Source of the DNA: Flavobacteriales bacterium
Lineage (GTDB): Bacteria > Bacteroidota > Bacteroidia > Flavobacteriales_E > Vicingaceae
Assembly: GCA_002401955.1 (NCBI GenBank)
Contig: NVUQ01000003.1
Coordinates: 1-64,000, forward strand
Reading direction: 5' to 3'
Length of the DNA stretch: 64,000 nucleotides
This document shows, in pieces, positions 44,894-54,270 of the stretch. Positions within the stretch are counted from its first letter, which is position 1, and each line of letters opens with the position of its first letter. The translations under genes were made by a program, and so were the position numbers. The notes below the pieces were generated by a model. The model did no database searches, was not told the DNA's origin, and was given only the letters and a program-made list of their open reading frames with translations.

Positions 44894-44913
44894 TTAAATC
44901 TTTTTTATCTAGT

Positions 44914-44949
44914 AAAAAGGGCTTGAAGCATTTGCTTCAAGCCCTTTTT
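44914..44949. terminator. Bidirectional rho-independent terminator
   Basis: AAAAAGGGCTTGAAGCA, then TT, then TGCTTCAAGCCCTTTTT: a 17-bp perfect stem with A/T runs at both ends. It serves trpS on the plus strand and the adhesin gene at 44966-47329 on the minus strand. Confidence 0.95.
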
Positions 44950-44965
44950 GTTTAGAGAGGTGTTC

Positions 44966-47329
44966 TTATTGAACAATTACTTTGTGTGTTTTAACTCCTT
45001 TGTCAGAAGTAACGTTAATGAAGTAAATTCCTTTAGCATTGTTGCTTAAGTCAATTTGTTCATTAACATTAGCAATGTTTTTAAAGTTGTTTTTTGTATA
45101 TACAACTTGTCCTTGGGCATTCATTACTTGAATGTTTAATTCCTTAATATTAGTAGTGTTTACGTTTAAAGTAAATACACCGCTGTTTGGATTAGGATAT
45201 GCTTCTAAAACAATACTCTTGTTTATTGAAGAAATAGTAGTAATTGTACTAATATCAATAGAAAAATCATCTACTCCAATTGCAAATTGGTTAGCAGAGC
45301 TGTACCCAAAAAAACCAACAAAATAAGAAGCAGTAGTAGCGGCAGTGTGACTAACAGTTATAGTATCATAAGTATTATGAGAAAAGTTAGTACTGTCAAA
45401 TAAAACAGTTGTCATACTTACAGAGTCTCTATTCATACCTATAGACATGCTTAACGATTCTGGGAAATTTGCACTTCTTGCTCTATAAGCAAAAGTAATG
45501 TCATATGTAATTCCAGCTGTTAACTGTAGTTCTGGAGTAAATACCCAATCATTAGATGCTAATGAGAAATCATATTCTAAGTAAAGAGAATTTGTCCCTG
45601 AATTAGGAATTACAGTTGAACTCATCCATTGATTAGCATCACCATTATCATTTGCTCTTGTCCAGCCACAAGGAATAGCAGGAGCTGTTTCAGAATCAAA
45701 ATTTTCTGAATAAGGAAAAGCTGAAATAATTGGTGCTATACATGGGGTAACAAAGTTAATTGGACCAACCCACGCACTTGTATCTCCAGCTCCACAAATA
45801 TCACGTACATAAAAGTCATAAGATGTTGCTGCTGTTAATCCTGTTAAAGAGTGTGGGTTTGTTGCTGTAACAACAGCAGTTCCTGTTCCTTGAGGAAACC
45901 CTGTTGTGTCATATTCAATTTCCCAAGAAGTAGCAGTGCTAGTCCAAGATAAATCTACTGATGTAGGTATGAGGTTGGCAGTCATAAGGGTTGTTGGTGG
46001 AATACAGGTTGGGGGAATTCGGATTTCAAAATCATTGATATGAAAATCAAAATCTTCAAGATCATCAATAACCCCTTCAGTTGTCCAAATAGCAAATTGA
46101 TTGTTTGTACCAGTATAAGCTGATAAATCTATTGACGTAAAAGACCCTGTATTTGTTGGCTGATTATTTACATCCCAAGAGTGAATAGTAGACCATGTTA
46201 ATCCTTCATCAATTGATAATAAAACCTGAACTGTATCGTCAGACCCCATGTTAATAGCTGCTGTACCATTCCATGTTGTAACTCCAGAGTTAATTACTAA
46301 TTCCCATCCGCCTGCAGAAAGATCGAAAGTGGGAGATAATAGCCATTCTTCAGAACCTGTAGTATATAGGTTAATTTTTACAGCATCGTTTGCTCCACCA
46401 GTATTTAAGTAATTTGTATGGCGCCAGCCACTAGTGCCAAGACCAGTGGGCCCTGTTGCAGGGGTTCCTCCTCCAGCAACCTTCCAACACGCTGGGGTAA
46501 AAGTTGTAAAGTCTTCTAAGTAATTGGGTGTGAATACTGCACATGGGGTAACAAAGTTAATTGGACCAACCCACGTACTTGTATCTCCAGCTCCACAAAT
46601 ATCACGCACATAAAAGTCATAAGATGTTGTAGCGTTTAACCCAGTTAAAGAGTGTGGGTTTGTTGCTGTAACAACAGCAGTTCCTGTTCCTTGAGTAAAC
46701 CCTGTAGTGTCATATTCAATTTCCCAAGAAGTAGCAGCGCTAGACCAAGATAAATCTACTGATGTAGCCAAGAGGTTCGCAGTTATAAGTGCTGTTGGAG
46801 GAATACAGGTTGGAGGTGCACTTAATGTAACATCATCTAAATACACATAGTATTGATAATTACCATAATAATGGAAAGCAAAATAGATAGTTTGCCCAAC
46901 AAAAGATGATAAATCAACTACTTCTTCGGTCCATGCTGTAGAAAGAACTACTGAATTCCATGCAGTTACAGCAGTTAATGTATCAGTTGTTGTTGAAACT
47001 CCCCATTCTAAAATATCAGATCCAGAAGGTTTAATATGCCAAAACCTTAATTCTGTATTTGGAGCGGTTACTGTAAATTGATGAGTAAATAGATATTGGT
47101 TGTAATCGGATGCGGAATTGTAAGAACTGAATCTTGCTGAGTTTACTCCTGAAGGAGTGTGGTTTTCTGAAGTACTTTGTGTAATGTCATTGGCAGCATC
47201 ATATGTGTCTTTTGACCAATTGACAGGAAGGAATGTTCCTTCAAAGTCTTCAGTAAATTGTGCGTTAGCTTGTCGCCAGCCAAAGGTGATAAAGACCAAC
47301 AAAGAAAATAATTTTGTAATTTTTTTCAT
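44966..47329 (-). CDS. Secreted cleaved-adhesin/fibronectin III protein with T9SS sorting domain
   Basis: 787 residues. A signal peptide (1-23) is followed by a cleaved-adhesin-like jellyroll (about 24-172: FTEDFEGTFLPVNWSKD, YYVYLDDVTL). A fibronectin III module (about 173-262), a second jellyroll (ECWKVAGG-like region to about 445), a second fibronectin III module nearly identical to the first, and a third jellyroll (SENFDSETAPAIPCGWTRA) follow. The end (YPNPNSGVFTLNV, NNAKGIYFINV, KVIVQ) is a type A T9SS sorting domain. It is predicted to be an exported adhesin. The two fibronectin modules are coded by near-identical DNA (about 45742-46013 and 46543-46814). Confidence 0.87.
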   Translation of the reverse strand: MKKITKLFSLLVFITFGWRQANAQFTEDFEGTFLPVNWSKDTYDAANDITQSTSENHTPSGVNSARFSSYNSASDYNQYLFTHQFTVTAPNTELRFWHIKPSGSDILEWGVSTTTDTLTAVTAWNSVVLSTAWTEEVVDLSSFVGQTIYFAFHYYGNYQYYVYLDDVTLSAPPTCIPPTALITANLLATSVDLSWSSAATSWEIEYDTTGFTQGTGTAVVTATNPHSLTGLNATTSYDFYVRDICGAGDTSTWVGPINFVTPCAVFTPNYLEDFTTFTPACWKVAGGGTPATGPTGLGTSGWRHTNYLNTGGANDAVKINLYTTGSEEWLLSPTFDLSAGGWELVINSGVTTWNGTAAINMGSDDTVQVLLSIDEGLTWSTIHSWDVNNQPTNTGSFTSIDLSAYTGTNNQFAIWTTEGVIDDLEDFDFHINDFEIRIPPTCIPPTTLMTANLIPTSVDLSWTSTATSWEIEYDTTGFPQGTGTAVVTATNPHSLTGLTAATSYDFYVRDICGAGDTSAWVGPINFVTPCIAPIISAFPYSENFDSETAPAIPCGWTRANDNGDANQWMSSTVIPNSGTNSLYLEYDFSLASNDWVFTPELQLTAGITYDITFAYRARSANFPESLSMSIGMNRDSVSMTTVLFDSTNFSHNTYDTITVSHTAATTASYFVGFFGYSSANQFAIGVDDFSIDISTITTISSINKSIVLEAYPNPNSGVFTLNVNTTNIKELNIQVMNAQGQVVYTKNNFKNIANVNEQIDLSNNAKGIYFINVTSDKGVKTHKVIVQ

Positions 47330-47606
47330 AATATTTTAGTTTTAAGTTTAAACCCAAAAATATTAAAAAACACTAAAAAAGCCTATGTTTAGTTATGTTT
47401 TTTTATGATTTATTGCCGCACGCTTCTTCTTTAATCATTTATTGCTTCTAAATTATTGCTAATGTAACAAAACACAAGGTGCGGTTTATTATAAATTTTT
47501 GATGCTTTACACAATGTTATTGAACTCTATTCTAAAAGACCACAATAACTAGTTAACAAAGTTGACTAATTTTTTTCATTATTAATTCGCTTAAAGTAGG
47601 GGTTAA

Positions 47607-48671
47607 TTAATATTTAAAAACCCTCAACACCCTTGGCGAATACGAAGTTAAAATTTCATAAGGAATGGTGCCAATACGTTTTGCCATTTCTGTAATAGGG
47701 TTTTCATCACTAAAGATAAAAGCCTCATCACCTTCTTGGCATTTGATATTGGTAACATCTATCATTACCATATCCATACAAACATTGCCAACAATTGATG
47801 CTTTTTTATTATTGATTATCATTTCCCAGTTGCCATTTCCTAAAGATCGACTTAATCCATCTGCATAACCTACAGGAATGGTTGCTATCGTTAAATTCTC
47901 ATGCGCAATTCCCAGCCTATTATAACCAATGTTATCTCCTTTTTTGATGCATTTAATCTGAGCAATTTTAGATTTTAGGGTGCTTGCGGATTTTAGTTTT
48001 TTTTGTGAATTATCATCAGAAGAGACCCCATATAAACCAATTCCTAAACGAACCATATCCATTTGAGCATTATTAAAATTGATTATACCGTTAGAATTTA
48101 AAATGTGCCTTTCTATGTAATAATCAAACTCTTTTGAGATGCTGTTAGAAATGTTTTTAAATACTTCAATCTGTTGTGTGGTAAATTCATTATGTTTTGA
48201 TTCATCGGTAGCTGCCAAATGAGAATAAATACTTTCAATAACTATAAAAGGATGTGCTTTAAGTAAATCAATTAACGTTAAAATTTCGCCTTCATCAAAA
48301 CCTAAACGATGCATCCCTGTGTCTATTTTTAAACTAATAGTAATCGGAATAGAATTATTTAAGGTGTTAATTAAAGTTTTTAGGGCATGAAGAGAAAAAA
48401 TAGTTGGTGTTAAATTGTGTTTAACCACTAAATCAAAACTATCTAACTCAGGTTTCATTACCATTATTGGCAATTTGATTCCTGCTTTTCGTAATTCTAT
48501 TCCTTCGTAAGTGTTGGCAACACCTAAGTAATCAACCTTGTTTTCTTCTAATAACTTAGCCACATCGTAAGTTCCTAAACCATAAGAAAAAGCTTTAACC
48601 ATTGCCATTATTTTGGTGGTTGGGTTTAACAATGACTTGAAATAATTTAAGTTCGAAACTAAATTATTCAT
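47607..48671 (-). CDS. alr: Alanine racemase
   Basis: 354 residues from the first ATG. PLP-dependent; makes D-alanine for peptidoglycan. The PLP Lys26 is in AMVKAFSYG, SYSHLAATDE and NSNGIINF lie in the barrel, and VCMDMVMIDVT is near the catalytic Tyr loop. The usual racemase N-terminus (TxLEINLxxL-like) continues upstream of this ATG: the 14 codons before it read IIKALVYDTTLEIN and run back to the tdk stop, with no ATG, GTG or TTG. Either translation starts at the ATG with a shortened N-terminus, or an ATT at 48713 or 48710 is used. It is in the same frame as tdk, directly after its TAA. Unlike many Bacteroidota, no MurF fusion is seen. Confidence 0.92.
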   Translation of the reverse strand: MNNLVSNLNYFKSLLNPTTKIMAMVKAFSYGLGTYDVAKLLEENKVDYLGVANTYEGIELRKAGIKLPIMVMKPELDSFDLVVKHNLTPTIFSLHALKTLINTLNNSIPITISLKIDTGMHRLGFDEGEILTLIDLLKAHPFIVIESIYSHLAATDESKHNEFTTQQIEVFKNISNSISKEFDYYIERHILNSNGIINFNNAQMDMVRLGIGLYGVSSDDNSQKKLKSASTLKSKIAQIKCIKKGDNIGYNRLGIAHENLTIATIPVGYADGLSRSLGNGNWEMIINNKKASIVGNVCMDMVMIDVTNIKCQEGDEAFIFSDENPITEMAKRIGTIPYEILTSYSPRVLRVFKY

Positions 48672-48713
48672 GTTAATTTCTAGGGTGGTATCGTAAACTA
48701 GTGCTTTAATAAT

Positions 48714-49292
48714 TTATTTTTTTGTGGCTTCGTTAAAACATGATCTACACAGCGGCTCATACTCATCAACTTCACCTAATAAAACCAATTCTTCTTTATC
48801 AATAATTCGATGAGAATGGTTGGCTAAATCACCGCATTTCATGCAAATAGCGTGTACTTTGGTTACGTATTCGGCATTGGCCATAATACCTGGCATCGGA
48901 CCAAAAGGAATACCTTTATAATCCATATCTAAACCAGCAACAATAACTCTTATTCCGCTATTAGCTAACTGGTTACAAACAGCAACTAAGCCATCATCAA
49001 AAAATTGAGCCTCATCAATACCAACAACATCTACATCGGTAGCCAAAATAGGAATGTTAGATGAGGATGGTACGGGTGTTGAATGTATTTCATTTGCATC
49101 ATGTGATACCACCATTTCTTCATCGTAACGAGTATCAATTCCGGGCTTAAAAATTTCTACATTTTGTTTGGCAAATTTTGCCCGCTTCATTCTACGGATT
49201 AATTCTTCCGTTTTTCCAGAAAACATAGATCCACAAACGACTTCTATCCAGCCCTTTTTTTTATTTGGATTTATGGTGTTTTCTAAAAACAT
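48714..49292 (-). CDS. tdk: Thymidine kinase
   Basis: 192 residues. The P-loop is [12 protein letters not shown], the Walker B-like motif DEAQFF follows, and a C-terminal zinc site is formed by CMKC and CRSC. It salvages thymidine to dTMP. Directly upstream of, and in frame with, alr on the same strand; only the TAA at 48714-48716 separates the two reading frames. Confidence 0.96.
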   Translation of the reverse strand: MFLENTINPNKKKGWIEVVCGSMFSGKTEELIRRMKRAKFAKQNVEIFKPGIDTRYDEEMVVSHDANEIHSTPVPSSSNIPILATDVDVVGIDEAQFFDDGLVAVCNQLANSGIRVIVAGLDMDYKGIPFGPMPGIMANAEYVTKVHAICMKCGDLANHSHRIIDKEELVLLGEVDEYEPLCRSCFNEATKK

Positions 49293-49388
49293 AATTTTTT
49301 ATTATTGAAGACGAGTAACAAAACCTACCTTTTTTTTATTAGTTTTATTCTAGATATTTATTAATATTTTTTTACAAGTTTCGAAGTT

Positions 49389-49952
49389 ATGGAAATTGAA
49401 CACATGCGCAAAGAGTTAACACAATTATTAGACAATATTCTTGAACATTCTAATAGGTATACAGAAGAAAGAGCAATTCCTTCATTAGAGATAGGGGCTG
49501 TGTTAACTAAGATTAGTAGGTTGCAAGAAGGCATGTCTGTATTAAGGTATTTGTTAGAAGAGCGAGAAAAGTTAGCAAAACAAAATCCTTATGGATTAAA
49601 AAAAGACTTTGATGTAAAAATTACTGTTGATCAAGAAGAAATGCCGGAAGCTATAATTACAAAAGAGGAGATTGAGCCTCTTGCTCAACAAAAAGAAATG
49701 GATTCGGAGGTAATTAGTTTTGAACAACCTTCAATTGCAAAATTAACTGATGCATTAACATTAAACGACAGGTATTTATATGCTAATGAGCTTTTTGATA
49801 AAGACATGAATGCATTTAATAATTTGGTTAAATCGATAGACAATTGCTTGTCATTAAACGAAGCAAAAGCACTGCTTGTTCCTTTAAGTTGGAACGATGA
49901 AAATGAGCAAGTATTGTCGTTTACTAACATGGTTGAACGGAGATTTTTATAA
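49389..49952 (+). CDS. Conserved Bacteroidota protein of unknown function
   Basis: 187 residues, cytoplasmic and helical. The first part (MEIEHMRKELTQLLDNILEH) is coiled-coil-like, the middle is acidic and variable, and the C-terminal 75 residues (LTDALTLNDRYLYANELFDK, then VPLSWNDENEQVLSFTNMVE, ending RRFL) match a module I recall from many uncharacterised Bacteroidota proteins. No catalytic residues stand out. Two bases separate its stop from the M28 peptidase start, so the two are cotranscribed. Confidence 0.75.
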   Translation: MEIEHMRKELTQLLDNILEHSNRYTEERAIPSLEIGAVLTKISRLQEGMSVLRYLLEEREKLAKQNPYGLKKDFDVKITVDQEEMPEAIITKEEIEPLAQQKEMDSEVISFEQPSIAKLTDALTLNDRYLYANELFDKDMNAFNNLVKSIDNCLSLNEAKALLVPLSWNDENEQVLSFTNMVERRFL

Positions 49953-49954
49953 AG

Positions 49955-51217
49955 ATGAAAAGGATAATCGCTGTTCTCTTTTTTCAGTTTGCTTTTCTTT
50001 CTTTTTTTGCTCAAGATATTGAGTATGCTCGAAGAATTATTGACACACTAACCTCATCCCAATTTGCAGGAAGAAGTGCCGTTTCTGATGGCGAAAAAAA
50101 AGCAGCAAACTACATTGCAAATGAGTTTAAAACTCAAGGATTAAAACCGTTTAGTGATTCTTTTTTTCAAGAGTTTAATTTTCCTATTAATACGTTTCCA
50201 GGGGAGCTTAATGTTAGTTTTGATAATGTAAATTTAATTGCAGGTAAAGATTATTTGGTTGATGCAGCCTCTGGAAAAATAAGTGGAACTTTTCAGTTGG
50301 TTTGGTATAATAAAGAAAATTTCCCTTCAAAAAAACAACTAAAAAAACTAGCGAGTCGTAATTTTTTCGATAATAAATTTATTGTTATTGATGATGAAGG
50401 AGTTGATAAAGAAAACGAATCGTTTCCGCTCTTAAAACTTAATATTTATAATGCTGCAGGAATCATTTTTATTGAAAATAAAAAATTAACAAAACACCTT
50501 TCTTCTACCCATAATGAGTTTGCTGTTTTACGAATAAAAAGAGAAAGTATAACCCGAGATTATAAATCTATTACCTTAACAATTGATCAACTATTTATTA
50601 GAAATTACCAATCACAAAATGTAATAGGATATGTAAAAGGCAGCGAATATCCAGATTCTTTTATTGTGTTTTGTGCTCATTATGATCATTTAGGGAGAAT
50701 GGGGAATGAAGTATATTTTCCAGGAGCGAACGATAATGCAAGTGGAGTAGCGATGTTGTTAAATTTATCAGACCACTATTCAAAGAAAACACAAGCTAAA
50801 AAAACAATGGTTTTTATGGCTTTCGGAGCAGAAGAGGCAGGAATTATTGGGTCTAAATATTTTGTAGAGAATCCGCTAATACCGTTAAACCAAATTAATT
50901 TTGTTTTTAATATGGATTTAATGGGAACAGGCAGTGAAGGTGCTATGATTGTAAACGGAAAAGTTTATAAAAACCATTACGATAAAATAGTTGCCATAAA
51001 TAAGAAACATAATTATTTACCCATTATAAAATCAAGAGGAAAAGCTGCTAATAGCGATCACTATTGGTTTAGTGAAAAAGGAGTCCCTTCTTTTTTTATG
51101 TACACTATGGGAGGAATAAAAGCTTATCATGATGTGTATGATATTTCTAAAACACTTCCATTAACAAAATTTGAAACTTGTTTTCGGCTAATTCGTGATT
51201 TTGCAAATGATTTGTAA
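49955..51217 (+). CDS. Secreted M28 family zinc peptidase
   Basis: 420 residues with a signal peptide (MKRIIAVLFFQFAFLSFFAQ). A PA-like insert region lies in the middle, and the M28 core has its zinc ligands in order: His242 (AHYDHLG), Asp260 (GANDNASG), Glu293/Glu294 (GAEEAG), Asp in NMDLMG, and a late His in YHDVYD. It is probably a periplasmic or outer-membrane aminopeptidase. No T9SS sorting domain is seen. Confidence 0.92.
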   Translation: MKRIIAVLFFQFAFLSFFAQDIEYARRIIDTLTSSQFAGRSAVSDGEKKAANYIANEFKTQGLKPFSDSFFQEFNFPINTFPGELNVSFDNVNLIAGKDYLVDAASGKISGTFQLVWYNKENFPSKKQLKKLASRNFFDNKFIVIDDEGVDKENESFPLLKLNIYNAAGIIFIENKKLTKHLSSTHNEFAVLRIKRESITRDYKSITLTIDQLFIRNYQSQNVIGYVKGSEYPDSFIVFCAHYDHLGRMGNEVYFPGANDNASGVAMLLNLSDHYSKKTQAKKTMVFMAFGAEEAGIIGSKYFVENPLIPLNQINFVFNMDLMGTGSEGAMIVNGKVYKNHYDKIVAINKKHNYLPIIKSRGKAANSDHYWFSEKGVPSFFMYTMGGIKAYHDVYDISKTLPLTKFETCFRLIRDFANDL

Positions 51218-51244
51218 CTAAATTTGCAGCTATAATAAAGACTT

Positions 51245-51754
51245 ATGAGAAAAAAAACAGCAGAATCTACAAAAGCAATAATGACAGAGTTAGTGTTACC
51301 TAACGACACAAACACCCTAGGAAACTTAATGGGAGGAAGGCTATTACACTGGTTGGATATTTGTGCTGCAATATCTGCCCATAGGTGTTCCAATAGAATT
51401 GTTGTTACAGCTTCGGTAAACAACGTTTCTTTTTCTCACCCAATTAAATTAGGTGATATCATTACTTTAGAAGCAAAAGTTTCTAGGTGTTTTAACACGT
51501 CTATGGAGGTAATTATAGAGGTTTTTGTTGAAGACCATAGAACAGGTGAAAAAACAAAGTGTAACGATGCCATTTATACTTTTGTTGCTGTAGATCAAAT
51601 GGGAAGTCCAATAGAAGCACCAGAATTAATTCCAGAAACAGAACAAGAAAAAGAGCGTTATGAAGGAGCTTTACGAAGAAGACAACTCAGTCTAATTTTA
51701 TCAGGAAAAATGAAACCTGAAGATGCTTCAGAATTAAAAAAATTGTTTCAGTAG
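51245..51754 (+). CDS. Acyl-CoA thioesterase (hotdog fold)
   Basis: 169 residues of the YciA/BACH type. TNTLGNLMGGRLLHWLDICA carries the conserved Asn and Asp of the family, followed by SFSHPIKLGDIITLEAKVS. It hydrolyses acyl-CoA esters. The C-terminus (EKERYEGALRRRQLSLILSG) is helical. It is 27 bases after the M28 gene. A MITE-like repeat lies just past its stop. Confidence 0.9.
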   Translation: MRKKTAESTKAIMTELVLPNDTNTLGNLMGGRLLHWLDICAAISAHRCSNRIVVTASVNNVSFSHPIKLGDIITLEAKVSRCFNTSMEVIIEVFVEDHRTGEKTKCNDAIYTFVAVDQMGSPIEAPELIPETEQEKERYEGALRRRQLSLILSGKMKPEDASELKKLFQ

Positions 51755-51782
51755 AAAAAGAAAGTTCTGTTTTGTTATAAGT

Positions 51783-51899
51783 TATGCCAATTTAATTTCA
51801 AAACACCCAACAATGTTTTTTGTATAATGCCGATAGATAATCAAAGCCTGAGAATAAGTGTAACGAAATTATCGGGCATTTTGATTATAAATCGGTATA
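51783..51899. repeat. MITE-like dispersed repeat, copy 2 (117 bp)
   Basis: Same length and orientation as copy 1 with a handful of substitutions. Here the inverted ends extend by two bases (GTTATGCC ... GGTATAAC). It fills the first third of the 369-base gap 51755-52123; the rest of that gap shows no gene or clear signal. Confidence 0.85.
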
Positions 51900-52123
51900 A
51901 CAACGTTGCTTTTTTACCTCTAAATTGATGTCATTTTTTTAAGTCATCATATCGTATTAAATAAGTAGATAAAAATATTTTTTACTAAAAACAGGAGGAA
52001 TAGATAACAGTACGACAATTTGTGGCTTTCCCAAAACTTACAATTTTAATTAGAACCTATCCAATATAGAATTGTTTAAAAAAAAGAAAGCTACAAAAAG
52101 TCATCGTGCATCTAAAAATGCTA

Positions 52124-52789
52124 CTATCCCAGATATTTCCATGACGTATCATTGGTCCATTTTATTGCTAACCCATCCTTAGAAAGGGTCCCCCTTTCAT
52201 CACCTGTGGCATCTGTAAAATCCACCTCAATAGTTATAGGTTGAATATGCTGAGATATATTAGAATAACCAATAAAAGGCCCTCTACCATCACCATATTT
52301 AATGGTATACTCATCACCTGGTTTATTTTTGAAAGAAACCGATATTTCTGTTCCATTTGAATCTTCCCACATTCCAATAAAAGGTATGGGGTTAGTTTGC
52401 TCTGTCATAATTTTGACAGGAAGACCTTCTAAATGTTTCCCTTGAAATTGAAAGCTTCCTATACCTTTATTATCTGACTCTAAGTGTAGTGAAGCATTAA
52501 AAGGAAACTCAATTGGATTTATTGGATTGTTGGAAGGAATATATCCTTGTAAGGTTATTCCTTGAACAAATACCCCGTATCCTGTAGAATAAATAGTCCC
52601 TGTTACATTACCTATGAATGGTTTTTCTACAGGTGGATTTAAATAAATTTTCACAGTGCCATGCACTTTGTGCTCTTCTTCATCGAGTGTTAATGTGAAA
52701 TTCACATAAGCCTCGTTTAAATTAAATAAAATTCCTAAAGTACCTTCAATTGTTTTGGTATCTGTAATTACTGTTGTATTATTTGACAT
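52124..52789 (-). CDS. Orphan beta-rich protein of unknown function (possibly DUF1842-like)
   Basis: 221 residues without a signal peptide. Nearly all beta-prone, in two halves: one with VHGTVKIYLNPPVEKP and IYSTGYGVFVQGITLQGY, and a second with EISVSFKNKPGDEY, IQPITIEVDFTDATGD and the ending IKWTNDTSWKYLG. The first half loosely recalls DUF1842 proteins, which have a similar GTG/NPP/GY arrangement, but I am not sure. It has no neighbour within 300 bases on either side and lies between a full MITE-like copy and a left-end fragment of the same repeat, so it may be an acquired gene. Confidence 0.7.
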   Translation of the reverse strand: MSNNTTVITDTKTIEGTLGILFNLNEAYVNFTLTLDEEEHKVHGTVKIYLNPPVEKPFIGNVTGTIYSTGYGVFVQGITLQGYIPSNNPINPIEFPFNASLHLESDNKGIGSFQFQGKHLEGLPVKIMTEQTNPIPFIGMWEDSNGTEISVSFKNKPGDEYTIKYGDGRGPFIGYSNISQHIQPITIEVDFTDATGDERGTLSKDGLAIKWTNDTSWKYLG

Positions 52790-53293
52790 CTCTACTTTTT
52801 TTATTTTCCTACTCTATTTAAAATAGGCTTTTCGGATACCGCCTTTGTAATTAAAAACTGATAGTAGCTACCCAATCGAATAATTTGTTTTTGATTACCT
52901 AACAAATATCTGTAGATACTAGAATATATTTTAGCGTATAAACACCCCTTTTTAAAATCGGGTATTTACACCTAATCATAATTATTCTATATTAATGGGC
53001 CACCCAAAATTGAAGCGTTATCCCAATTTAATTTCAAAACACACAACAATGATGTTTGTTTGTAAAAAAACAAACGGTGTGAGTAATACCTGGAGTTCAC
53101 GTAGTTTTAAAACCGCTTTTACCCTTAAAAAGATTTAGTAGTGGTAAGATTAGGATACCTACATTGCTTTTGCTTTGAAGCAATAATGTTGGTAATCTGA
53201 CTATAGCTATCAATAATAATTAACCTGATTAAACCTTTTAGATTTGTTAAAGTCTAAGGCCTGAAACAAGTTAAAAAACTACTCTTATCTATT
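52790..53293. other. Non-coding gap with MITE left-end fragment
   Basis: 504 bases without a supported gene. At about 53019-53066 the sequence TTATCCCAATTTAATTTC and onward follows the left half of the 117-bp MITE-like repeat and then departs from it after the TGTTTG stretch. TAGATTTG at 53239-53246 fits the TAnnTTTG -7 box for the gene starting at 53294. Nothing else is recognised. Confidence 0.65.
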
Positions 53294-54259
53294 ATGAAAC
53301 TATACTATAGCTTACTCATTAATTTATTGATAATTTTTTCAATTTCCGCCCAACCTGCTCTTTTACCAACAATTGGAGTTGGAAATTTACCTTCTGATTC
53401 AGATCCTATTTGCACCATACCAATGGTTGGTGGATCTAGCAGTAATATATTCGTTGGAGACACTATTCCCCATTTTAAACTATACGACATCAATGGGGTT
53501 CAAATGGACATCGGTTCAACCTTACAACAAGGAAAGGCAGTATTAATTATGTGTGGTAGCTTTACTTGCCCCGCTTTTAGAAATAAAGTTGATGAACTAG
53601 CAACTATTGCAGCTATGTATCCAACGCAACTTGAGGTAATGATGATTTATGTGGTTGAAGCACACCCTAAAACTCCAGACCTTTGCCCTTACTCTGGGCT
53701 AGTTAATGAAGCAAACAATGTTGGCACCAGTGCTTCATTTCTTCAACCTACAACTTACCTCGAAAGAAAAAATGCGGTTCAAGAATTTCTTGATAGCATG
53801 ACGGTAGAAATTAGTGGTATTCCGGTATACATTGATGGGCCGTGTAATGAATGGTGGCACGCATTTGGCGAAGCACCCAATGATGGTTTTTTGATAAATC
53901 CGGATGGAGTTGTTGAAATAGAACAAGTTTGGTTCGATAAATTTCCAGACGATATGTTTGCAGATGTTGCTACCTATATTGCAGCCAATCCAAACCTAGG
54001 AACAACTGAATATTTTCAACAGAAGATTAACATTTTTCCTAACCCTGTGGCTTCTGGAAAAAATATAACCCTGAGTATTCCTAAGGAAATGGGCAACTAC
54101 ACTATAGATTTAATTGATATTACAGGAAAAACGATCATGACTTTAAACAATACTGCTAGCCTTAGATTGGATGAGAAATTATTTCAACAAGGTGTTTATT
54201 TTATGAAAATTACAGCGGATAACGGAAAAACCTATACCAAAAAATTAATCATTAACTAA
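53294..54259 (+). CDS. Secreted iodothyronine-deiodinase-like thioredoxin-fold protein with T9SS sorting domain
   Basis: 321 residues. A signal peptide (1-20) and a short linker precede a thioredoxin-fold domain (about 52-235). GSFTCPAFRNKVDELATIA matches the active-site region of animal iodothyronine deiodinases (GSCTUPSF with selenocysteine), with Cys92 in the selenocysteine position. IYVVEAHPKTPD then matches their IYIEEAH motif, keeping Glu122 and His124. The region GIPVYIDGPCNEWW to FLINPDGVVEIEQVWF completes the fold. The last 75 residues (FPNPVASGKNITLSI, QQGVYFMKITADNGK, KKLIIN) are a type A T9SS sorting domain. The redox reaction and substrate are unknown; a general surface thiol peroxidase or reductase is also possible. 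Confidence 0.8.
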   Translation: MKLYYSLLINLLIIFSISAQPALLPTIGVGNLPSDSDPICTIPMVGGSSSNIFVGDTIPHFKLYDINGVQMDIGSTLQQGKAVLIMCGSFTCPAFRNKVDELATIAAMYPTQLEVMMIYVVEAHPKTPDLCPYSGLVNEANNVGTSASFLQPTTYLERKNAVQEFLDSMTVEISGIPVYIDGPCNEWWHAFGEAPNDGFLINPDGVVEIEQVWFDKFPDDMFADVATYIAANPNLGTTEYFQQKINIFPNPVASGKNITLSIPKEMGNYTIDLIDITGKTIMTLNNTASLRLDEKLFQQGVYFMKITADNGKTYTKKLIIN

Positions 54260-54270
54260 AAACAGCACCC

